The notes beneath the pieces were generated by a model that was given only the letters and a program-made list of their open reading frames with translations, did no database searches and had not been told where the DNA came from. A stretch of DNA of 12,307 bases from an uncultured Bacteroidales bacterium (lineage in GTDB: Bacteria; Bacteroidota; Bacteroidia; Bacteroidales; UBA932): positions 567-12,873 of the forward strand of contig CAJOJC010000086.1 in the NCBI GenBank assembly GCA_905234775.1. Reading direction: 5' to 3'. Both the position numbers and the translations under genes were made by a program. Below are positions 1 through 5,977 of this stretch, piece after piece. Position 1 is the stretch's first letter; each line of letters starts with the position of its first letter.

Positions 1-665
1 CAGACCTCGAGGATAGAAGCCATCGAGAAGCCGGGGCCGGAGTGCGAGTGATACTGCACGATGATGTCGGGCTTGTAGGCCTTGATGCCCGCGACTATCT
101 TACCCAGCGATACCGGGCGGCCGATACCGGCCATGTCCTTGAGGGCGATCTCATCCGCGCCTTCGTCGATGAAGAGCTTGGCGAGGTTGACGTAGTACTC
201 TACGGTATGAACTGGCGAATAGGTGATGCAGAGCGAGGCCTGGGCGATCATTCCCGCTTCCTTTGCGTAATGGATGGAAGGGATGACGTTGCGAGGGTCG
301 TTAAGGCCGCAGAAGATACGGGTGATGTCCGTTCCCTGGGCTTTCTTGACCTTATAGAACAACTGGCGCAGGTCCTTGGCGCAAGGGGCCATACGAAGGC
401 CGTTGAGCGCACGGTCGAGCATGTGGGTCTGGATACCGGCCTCATGGAAGGGCTTGGTCCACTGACGCACAGCGTTGTTCGGGTTCTCTCCGTAGAGGAG
501 GTTTACCTGCTCGAAGCCGCCGCCGTTGGTTTCGACGCGGTCGAAGCATCCCATTTTGATGATCGCCGGAGCGATCTTCACCAACTGGTCTACGCGTGGC
601 TGGTACTTACCCGCACTCTGCCACATATCCCTGAAGACCAGGCTGAATTTTACTTCTCTTTTCAC
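1..665 (-). CDS. oadA: Oxaloacetate decarboxylase alpha / pyruvate carboxylase subunit B-type carboxyltransferase, 3' end cut by window
   Basis: The reading frame gives 221 residues of a biotin-dependent carboxyltransferase TIM barrel and runs off the left edge. Seen: RDMWQS with Asp13 (predicted metal ligand), the KDMAGIG motif with Lys176 (the position of the carbamylated active-site lysine in this family), and QYHSHSGPG with His206 and His208 (predicted Zn ligands). The enzyme transfers carboxyl from oxaloacetate or a related carboxyl donor to biotin. With beta and gamma subunits it forms a membrane sodium pump in many anaerobes. The start is GTG at 665-663, 3 nt after the oadG stop, so the two are probably translationally coupled. 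No ATG lies nearby, and residues from KREVKFSLVFRD onward align with remembered Bacteroides homologues. The exact substrate (oxaloacetate, methylmalonyl-CoA or pyruvate carboxylation) cannot be settled from this fragment. The biotin domain and beta subunit would lie outside the window. Confidence 0.92.
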   Translation of the reverse strand, partial: MKREVKFSLVFRDMWQSAGKYQPRVDQLVKIAPAIIKMGCFDRVETNGGGFEQVNLLYGENPNNAVRQWTKPFHEAGIQTHMLDRALNGLRMAPCAKDLRQLFYKVKKAQGTDITRIFCGLNDPRNVIPSIHYAKEAGMIAQASLCITYSPVHTVEYYVNLAKLFIDEGADEIALKDMAGIGRPVSLGKIVAGIKAYKPDIIVQYHSHSGPGFSMASILEV

Positions 666-668
666 AGA

Positions 669-923
669 TTATAGTTTTTTGATATTTACGATGTGACCTT
701 TGCCGCCTGTGATCTGGGCGACTGCTGCCTCAAGCACGGGCCTCACGCCGGACAGATCGTCCGCATGGGAGGAGGACTTGCGCTCTGCGGGCGCTTCCTC
801 GGGTGCTATTTTGTTGATGATTCTGATAAGAAGTCTGCTGCCGTAGATGACGATGAGGAGTATCACGAAGACTGTGACCATCCCGACAAGCATCAGCATC
901 AGACCGGTACCCATATTACTCAT
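669..923 (-). CDS. oadG: OadG-family gamma subunit of sodium-pumping decarboxylase
   Basis: This is an 84-residue protein with one N-terminal transmembrane helix (about residues 7-30), a basic turn (SRLLIRIINK), a short Pro/Glu/Ala linker and a small polar tail. That is the usual layout and size of OadG, the membrane anchor that joins the alpha carboxyltransferase to the beta subunit. Sequence similarity is weak in this family, so the call leans on topology plus position directly upstream of the oadA-like gene (3-nt gap). ATG at 923 is used; Met4 at 914 is an alternative. The 28 nt to the upstream GTPase gene hold no TAnnTTTG element, so transcription probably reads through from upstream. Confidence 0.85.
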   Translation of the reverse strand: MSNMGTGLMLMLVGMVTVFVILLIVIYGSRLLIRIINKIAPEEAPAERKSSSHADDLSGVRPVLEAAVAQITGGKGHIVNIKKL

Positions 924-951
924 AACGAAGGTTTAGTTTTATCGTGCTAAT

Positions 952-2194
952 TTACTGAATAATTACTTCATCGACAAGACAAGCGTCGAGAGCATCTGCA
1001 ATTTCTTTTTTATTGAGGTGCTGGCCGATGAATACCAACTTTTGCATTCTGTCGCCATAGTTGTCGTCCCAGTCGCGCTGGAGGACCGGATCTCGCATCA
1101 TCATTATCTCCAGCTGATCTGCGGGCATGGTAGCGAACCACTGGCCAACATTCTTAAGGCCTATCTGTTTCCCTGCCTGCTCGAAGAGATAACATACGTC
1201 CGGGTTCTGGGTAAAGTAGCAGAGGCCCTTTGCGCGGATGACATCCTTGGGCCAGCGCCTTGCGATAAAGTTATCGAACTTGTTGATATCCAAGGGCTGA
1301 CGCCTGTAATAGACGTAGGTTCCGATTCCGTACTCTTCGACTTCCCCGCCCTCATGGTCATGGTGGTGGTGATGATGATGTTCGTGTTCGTCATGGTCAT
1401 CATCGTCGTCGTCATGATGATGGTGGTGATGTTCATGCTCGTCGTGATCGTCGTCTTCGTCTTCGCCGTCGTGTTCGTCGAAGGCGCCCTCTACCTTGGA
1501 AATCCAGGTTGCTGAGGTCGCGACTTTGTCGAAGCTGAAGAGATTTGTGTGGAGTATCTTCTCGAAGGGGACGTCGCCGTAGTCACAGTCGATAATCTCA
1601 GCATTGGGCTGGAGTTCGCGGACTATCCTGCGGACCTTCGCTAACTCTTCAGGACTGATTTCTGAGGCTTTGTTCAGAAGGACTATGTTGCAGAATTCGA
1701 TTTGCTGGATAACCAGGCTCTCGATATCCTCTTCGCCGATTCCGGCTTTAGTTAGGTCTGATCCAGAGTTGAATTCGTCGCGCATGCGGAGAGCATCAAC
1801 TATGGTTACTATGCAGTCCAGACGGGCGTATCCGTCCTTTACGTACTCAGGGCCCATCTGAGGGATGGAGCAAATAGTCTGGGCGATAGGTTCGGGCTCG
1901 CATATACCGCTGGCTTCGATAACGATGTAGTCGAAACGCTTCATGGCGGTAATCTCGCGTATCTGCTCGATGAGTGCAGAAGATGCAGCCGTTCTGAAGG
2001 GCCACGAGACTTTCGTCTTTCTTTCCTACTACCCCGCCCTGCTCAATCAGGCTCGCGTCTATATTGACTTCGCCTATGTCGTTTACGATTACGGCGAATT
2101 TGATTCCTTTTTTATTTGTGAGGATCCTGTTCAGAAGCGTAGTCTTACCGCTCCCCAGATATCCCGTCAACAGCAATACAGGTAATTCTTTCAT
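952..2194 (-). pseudogene. CobW/COG0523 family GTPase (putative metallochaperone), frameshifted
   Basis: The gene reads in two frames: 2194-1975 (N-terminal part) and about 1974-952 (most of the protein). Piece one has the Walker A motif GYLGSGKTT (residues 11-19), a VNDIGEVNID segment and NGCIFCT at 68-74, where the family has a CXCC metal site. Piece two has DYIVIEASGICEP (Walker B region), LLNKASE (guanine specificity), a His/Asp-rich loop coded by 1351-1476 with 19 His, and the conserved C-terminal domain. COG0523 proteins use GTP hydrolysis to deliver metal ions such as Zn to client proteins. The frame changes at 1972-1978: after the Cys73 codon one extra base precedes the codons for LIEQIREI, and about five residues (family TLKMD-like) appear lost. 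The second Cys of CXCC reads Phe. The gene starts 1 nt after the lipoprotein stop (TAG T ATG), so coupling is likely. As written it would yield only a 115-residue fragment; a sequence error is the main alternative. Confidence 0.85.
1351..1476 (-). repeat. Low-complexity His/Asp/Glu codon tract with a duplicated unit
   Basis: This stretch codes for the metal-binding loop of the CobW-like protein. Two near-identical units of the form DDHDEHEHHHHHH sit one after the other, separated by a run of Asp. On the plus strand it reads as imperfect ATG/GTG/GTC triplet repeats. His-rich loops of this kind are common in COG0523 zinc chaperones and probably hold exchangeable Zn or Ni. The repetitive DNA could change length by slippage. 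Confidence 0.85.
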
Positions 2195-2195
2195 A

Positions 2196-3998
2196 CTATT
2201 CGTTTAAGTAATCTATCGAATAGGCCTCTTTTTGATTCGTGTACCTTTCAATATTGGAGGATGACAGCCACGGGATGTAGCCGTCCTTGAGGCCCACCGA
2301 GAATAGACCGCGGATTTCTTTCGCGATATTCTCAGCATTATAGTCGATTCCGTTTTTATCCACATACCTCATGACATGGTAGGCCTGGACCCAGGTGCGG
2401 ACCTTAGCCGGCGAAGGGGTCTCGGACTGGCGGGCATTGACTCGCCTGCCCCATGCGCTGAGGATCTCGAAGGGATGGTTCCACGGCTTAGAAATACCGT
2501 AGAAGCCATCGGAAAAGTGATCGGGATAGGGCATGCCGCACATGACGTCGGCTACGTTCGAGAGGGCCGGCCAATACTGGCCATAAGCGGTAGTGTAGCC
2601 GGGATTCGCACACTCGCCGAAGACATCGATCGAGACGTAGGCTCCAACAGCGTGAATCTCGTCGCATGCGTAAGTCACGAAACGCTGAATCGCCTGGACC
2701 TTGGTCTCCGAGTATTTGTTATGATAGTCGATTCGGTCTTCGATCCTGGTCATGCGGTCCGGGAAGCGGACGTAGTCAAAGTTGATCTCGTCGAAGCCGA
2801 AGCGGCGCACGGACTCCTTCGCAAGCTCCACGTTGAACTGCCATACAGAGCGGTCGAATGCGCTGGGCCAGTGGGATTTATTGTGGAAGAGAGGCTCGCC
2901 GGTCGCGAGGTCTGTAATAGCGCAGCCGGGGTTGTCCTTGACGAAGTACGAGTCCTTAAAGACGGTGATTCGGCCCACGACGTAGAAGCCTTCTTCATGG
3001 AGCCGGCGAACGGCCCTCTCGTACATTGCCTCGCCCTTCTTACTGGCGTGTGCATAGTTTGTCGGCGAATAGAGTTTCATCGCCTCCGCTTTGTAGCCCG
3101 GGCATTCGTTGTCTTTGATGTCGAGGACGAAGGTGTTGATCTTCGTTTCCTTTGCGAGGGCTATGTAGGATTCGATATTGCCTATCACGGCCGGCGAGAA
3201 GTTCAGATACAGCGAATAGCACGACCTGGGCATCGCTACATGTTTGTGTCCGTCGCGCATACCGCCCTTGAATACGGGTTTTTCGTGGGGATAGTAGTCC
3301 AGGCCCGAAGCCCTACCGCCTCCGAATGGATTGCGGACGGCGCGGTGGATCGAGTCGTATTTCTCGGGCATGTAGGTAAGCTGAGCCTCGGCTGCATCGT
3401 AGACGGTGTACTTGGAGTAAATCCAGCCATCTGCGGCAGGGATACTCTTAGCCTGTTTTGCAGTCAAGGTAGAATCAGGCTTCGCGCCAATCGCTCGGCC
3501 AGTATTCTTGTAACGAATCTTATAGCGGTTGACCTTCCCGGTAAGGGGGTCTACGCTGTCATAACCTACAACGTCAAGAGCTGCGCCCTTGGAGGCGAGT
3601 GATCCTATCTTGGAGGTAGCGGTATCGCTGATTACCGAGCTGGCGCTGCGGACGTAGACTCGCTTTTCCAGAACCACCTGAGTACTGTCTTCAGCAAGAT
3701 TATCCTTAAGGGCATAGGCGAAGTCTTTACGGGCCCTCTTCACCAGGACGTAGGTCTGCTTGTCGATCTTTCTTTGCTGGTCGGGAATCACCTGAAGTCT
3801 TGCGCCTCTGAAAAGGGTGTCTGACGGGGCAACCGTGAGGTCATCCTCTTCTCCTTCAATGCTGTACAGACAGGCTGTAGGTCTGTCGGAGGCCAGCCAG
3901 CGGTACTCGGTAGTATTCTGGTTGTCTCCCTTACAACCCGCCAGGGCTACAGTCGCCCCGGCGAGCGCAAGAAAGTGTATAATCATTGACATTTTCAT
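2196..3998 (-). CDS. Lipoprotein with SH3b-like region and DUF4015 putative glycoside hydrolase domain
   Basis: This is a 600-residue protein with a type II signal peptide (lipobox ALAG, Cys22). Residues about 113-200 look like a bacterial SH3 domain (VYVRSASSV... through GWIYSKYTVY). Residues about 268-585 look like the DUF4015 (PF13200) TIM-barrel domain: INTFVLDIKD (287-296), GRITVFKD, FDEINFDYVRFP (402-413), SIDVFGE (456-462) and MCGMPYPDHF. The family is predicted to be glycosidase-like, but its substrate is not known to me. Lipidation plus SH3b suggests an envelope or cell-wall glycan role, which is inference. ATG at 3998 is chosen because an upstream in-frame TTG at 4019 lies inside a perfect TAnnTTTG element and the signal peptide fits Met at 3998. 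The stop TAG is 1 nt from the GTPase start. I see no frame damage. Confidence 0.82.
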   Translation of the reverse strand: MKMSMIIHFLALAGATVALAGCKGDNQNTTEYRWLASDRPTACLYSIEGEEDDLTVAPSDTLFRGARLQVIPDQQRKIDKQTYVLVKRARKDFAYALKDNLAEDSTQVVLEKRVYVRSASSVISDTATSKIGSLASKGAALDVVGYDSVDPLTGKVNRYKIRYKNTGRAIGAKPDSTLTAKQAKSIPAADGWIYSKYTVYDAAEAQLTYMPEKYDSIHRAVRNPFGGGRASGLDYYPHEKPVFKGGMRDGHKHVAMPRSCYSLYLNFSPAVIGNIESYIALAKETKINTFVLDIKDNECPGYKAEAMKLYSPTNYAHASKKGEAMYERAVRRLHEEGFYVVGRITVFKDSYFVKDNPGCAITDLATGEPLFHNKSHWPSAFDRSVWQFNVELAKESVRRFGFDEINFDYVRFPDRMTRIEDRIDYHNKYSETKVQAIQRFVTYACDEIHAVGAYVSIDVFGECANPGYTTAYGQYWPALSNVADVMCGMPYPDHFSDGFYGISKPWNHPFEILSAWGRRVNARQSETPSPAKVRTWVQAYHVMRYVDKNGIDYNAENIAKEIRGLFSVGLKDGYIPWLSSSNIERYTNQKEAYSIDYLNE

Positions 3999-4016
3999 CT
4001 TAAGATTCAAAGTCAA

Positions 4017-4024
4017 CAAATATA
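4017..4024 (-). promoter_or_regulatory. Bacteroidetes -7 element TATATTTG for the DUF4015 lipoprotein operon
   Basis: TATATTTG on the minus strand is a perfect match to TAnnTTTG. It lies 18 nt upstream of the ATG at 3998, giving a leader of roughly 10-14 nt. No convincing TTG -33 element is seen 19-21 nt further upstream, where the end of the Myb-like gene lies. Confidence 0.55.
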
Positions 4025-4037
4025 CTCATTTTTTTGG

Positions 4038-4568
4038 TTAATACCTTTTAGTCGGGGGCTCTGAGAGGGTGAAACCGAGGCGTTCCAGGCGAATCTTGAT
4101 TGCGTTGACCGGACGGCCGAACATTTCCGAGAGATCTTGCCAGTTCAGGCCGGCTTCACCTTTGCGCTCGAAAATCGTTCGGAGGTCCTGATCGTCCTGC
4201 TCCGTCCATTTCTGGAAGGTATTGGGAAACTTCGCCTTAAGACCCGATTTGTTCATCTTACGGAAGTTCACAAGGCGAAGAATAAGATCGTCTATCTGGC
4301 CGTTTGCTCCATTGTCTACCCAAGCATAGACTTCCTCATTACGGTACACATCCAGGAATTGGGACAACTGATCCGGCGTAAATCCGGCAACCGGTTTCTC
4401 GAAAACAGGTTGTTCTCCCGTTTCACTCAGTCGGTCTTCAATAAGCTCACCGATATCGTAGATGCAATCAGCGAGTTCGGATTTGATGATGTTGATTGAT
4501 GATTTGCGGCCACTCTTGATAATGGCACCGATCTCTTTGATGAGATCTTTGTTTTCGATGTCGTTCAT
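4038..4568 (-). CDS. Small protein with C-terminal Myb/SANT-like helix-turn-helix
   Basis: This 176-residue protein is without signal peptide or membrane segment, so it is predicted cytoplasmic. Residues 121-165 (starting WTEQDDQDLRTIF and ending RPVNAIKIRLERLG) match a Myb/SANT-like or GcrA-like three-helix pattern: Trp-x-x-x-x-Asp-x-x-Leu, a central Trp-x-x-Leu-Ser, and an Arg-Pro-x-x-Ala-Ile recognition helix. Residues 1-50 are charged and helical, possibly for self-association, and 60-105 form a second unassigned helical block. I do not recognise the full-length family. The role is probably DNA binding, with targets unknown. It has its own promoter candidate inside a 12-bp inverted repeat, which would fit autoregulation. 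It is 97 nt downstream of the FN3 lipoprotein stop. Confidence 0.75.
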   Translation of the reverse strand: MNDIENKDLIKEIGAIIKSGRKSSINIIKSELADCIYDIGELIEDRLSETGEQPVFEKPVAGFTPDQLSQFLDVYRNEEVYAWVDNGANGQIDDLILRLVNFRKMNKSGLKAKFPNTFQKWTEQDDQDLRTIFERKGEAGLNWQDLSEMFGRPVNAIKIRLERLGFTLSEPPTKRY

Positions 4569-4574
4569 AGTAAC

Positions 4575-4620
4575 ATTGTTTTAGGTGAAACATATTGTTG
4601 TCCGTCAAACCTAAAACAAT
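4575..4620. repeat. 12-bp perfect inverted repeat upstream of the Myb-like gene
   Basis: ATTGTTTTAGGT at 4575-4586 and its exact reverse complement ACCTAAAACAAT at 4609-4620 are separated by 22 nt. The right arm contains part of the minus-strand -7 candidate, and the left arm lies 7 nt before the start codon. Only one arm would be inside the predicted transcript, so a DNA operator fits better than an RNA hairpin. Confidence 0.7.
4606..4613 (-). promoter_or_regulatory. -7 element TAGGTTTG for the Myb-like gene
   Basis: TAGGTTTG on the minus strand is a perfect TAnnTTTG match, 37 nt upstream of the ATG at 4568. The -33 region is A/T-rich (TTTTTTTCGG) without a clean TTTG. It overlaps the right arm of the 12-bp inverted repeat. 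Confidence 0.5.
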
Positions 4621-4665
4621 TTCACGAAAAACCACCGAAAAAAATGTCTCTTTCGTAGAAAAATA

Positions 4666-5934
4666 TTATTTAAACTCGTAGTAGCCGTACCAGTAGACCG
4701 AAGAATCTTTTTTTAGTACGTAGGCGTTGGACGAGCCCTGCATGTCGCCGATAAGCATGTAGTAGCCCTTGCCGTTCGAGGCGCCGTAGTACTGGGTCAG
4801 AGCTGAGTATGCGGGAGTGGCATGAGAATAAGATCCGAGGCCTTCGTCGAACATGTGCGCGATTACGCAATGTCCACCGGCAGAAAAACCGGTCATGTCG
4901 CGGACCTTGCCGGGACAGTTGAAATTGGTCGTGGTAGTCTTAGTCTCGCCGTCGGCTGTCGTAAACGAGAAACTGCTGCAGAAGCCATTTGCGATCTGCA
5001 TTCCGTAGTAAATCGCGATACGGACATCTTCGAGGGCCGTAATATCTACGCGGACGTAAAGCCGGCTCTCCTTGAAAGTATAGGTGACATCTTCGCAGAT
5101 AACGAATCTCTTCGATTCGCCTAGTTTGGTGTTCAAAGCCTCCACTTTATTGTGGACCACAACCTTAGCCTCTGTTCCCGTAGCCGTGCCGCTCGGGAAC
5201 TCAGAGTCGTCCAGGAATATCTCGACAGATTCGGTAACGGCGGTAGGATCGCCCGTTCCGTCGCCGTTGGAGGCGTGCCAGCCGCCTACGAACCCCGACA
5301 GTTTATCAGTTTGTGTAGTAGCAGCAACGGTTTTCATGTGGTAGGGACCGATCCAGTCTGTATAGCTCTGGAACGATTCTTCGCCTACCGAGTACCTGTC
5401 TATCTGAACGGTCTTATTCGCGCTTACTTTTCCCAGAGTCACGAGTACATCTTCTCCATTTGCAGACTTACTCTTGAATTCAGCTGCAAAACCATCCTGG
5501 TTGGCGGTAAGAGTCACAGGCTCGGTCTTCGGCTCCGGTTCCGGTTCTGGCTCCGGAGCGGGAATCGCCAGCGAATCGGAGTACACGATGGCGCTTCCGG
5601 TTGACGAGCCCTTGGCCTTGACTCCAAAGTAGTAAGTTTCCCCCTGTTTGAGCCCTTCGAACAGATATGAACGAGCCGAGGGCTCTAACGGCGAAGTCTG
5701 ATTCAGCGGCGAAGCGCTGACCGACTCGGAGCCCTTCCTGAGAAACACCCACCAACCTTCTACTCCTTCCCCACTGTGTTGCCAGCTAAGCGAAGCCGAG
5801 GTCTCAGAGACCAGCGTAGCCTGCAATCCGTAAGGATCTGCAGGAGCCGCAGAAGTGTCCGTAGACTGCTCATTGCTGCCGCAAGACAGAACTGCTATCG
5901 CGGCAATAACTAACGGGAAGAAATACTTTTTCAT
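4666..5934 (-). CDS. Lipoprotein with fibronectin type III domain and unrecognised C-terminal domain
   Basis: This is a 422-residue protein. The type II signal peptide ends at Cys18 (lipobox AVLSC). Residues about 33-124 form an FN3-like beta sandwich: PYGLQATLVSETSASLSW, the mid-domain GWWVFLRKG, and GLKQGETYYFGVKAKG. A Pro-Glu linker (PAPEPEPEPEPKTEP) covers residues about 125-138. Residues 141-422 form a Gly/Thr/aromatic-rich, beta-type domain that I cannot assign. Bacteroidetes often build surface-exposed binding lipoproteins this way, so a glycan- or protein-binding role is possible but unproven. It starts 37 nt after the ccsBA stop, with a hairpin between. It may be read from operon A or from a weak promoter (TATATTTA at 5957-5964). 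Confidence 0.78.
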   Translation of the reverse strand: MKKYFFPLVIAAIAVLSCGSNEQSTDTSAAPADPYGLQATLVSETSASLSWQHSGEGVEGWWVFLRKGSESVSASPLNQTSPLEPSARSYLFEGLKQGETYYFGVKAKGSSTGSAIVYSDSLAIPAPEPEPEPEPKTEPVTLTANQDGFAAEFKSKSANGEDVLVTLGKVSANKTVQIDRYSVGEESFQSYTDWIGPYHMKTVAATTQTDKLSGFVGGWHASNGDGTGDPTAVTESVEIFLDDSEFPSGTATGTEAKVVVHNKVEALNTKLGESKRFVICEDVTYTFKESRLYVRVDITALEDVRIAIYYGMQIANGFCSSFSFTTADGETKTTTTNFNCPGKVRDMTGFSAGGHCVIAHMFDEGLGSYSHATPAYSALTQYYGASNGKGYYMLIGDMQGSSNAYVLKKDSSVYWYGYYEFK

Positions 5935-5944
5935 CGGGAGCTGT

Positions 5945-5977
5945 GGTTATTTTCCGTAAATATACGAAAAATTAACC
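5945..5977 (-). terminator. 33-nt stem-loop between ccsBA and the FN3 lipoprotein
   Basis: Read on the minus strand, this stretch folds into a stem of about 14 pairs (one G-U, one bulged A) with a 4-nt loop. It includes the ccsBA TAA stop at 5974-5972 and a TATATTTA promoter-like motif (7 of 8 match to TAnnTTTG) at 5964-5957. No U-tract follows. It may be a terminator or mRNA end-processing hairpin, or a DNA operator over a weak promoter. Confidence 0.5.

Noticed and set aside
1018..1515. Plus-strand frame with a long Val/Met/Phe hydrophobic run resembling membrane helices
   Set aside because: The run is the reverse complement of the His/Asp codon tract of the GTPase, so the hydrophobicity is an artefact.
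2376..3602. 408-codon open frame on the plus strand
   Set aside because: It lies fully antisense to the DUF4015 lipoprotein gene, whose domains and signal peptide are clear. The product has no recognisable motif; it reflects codon bias of the real gene.
4017..4019. TTG start that would add seven residues to the DUF4015 lipoprotein
   Set aside because: It lies inside the TATATTTG promoter element, and the signal peptide is normal from ATG 3998.
4637..4650. T-rich stretch after the FN3 lipoprotein as an intrinsic terminator
   Set aside because: Only a stem of about 5 bp can be drawn before the T run, too weak to call.
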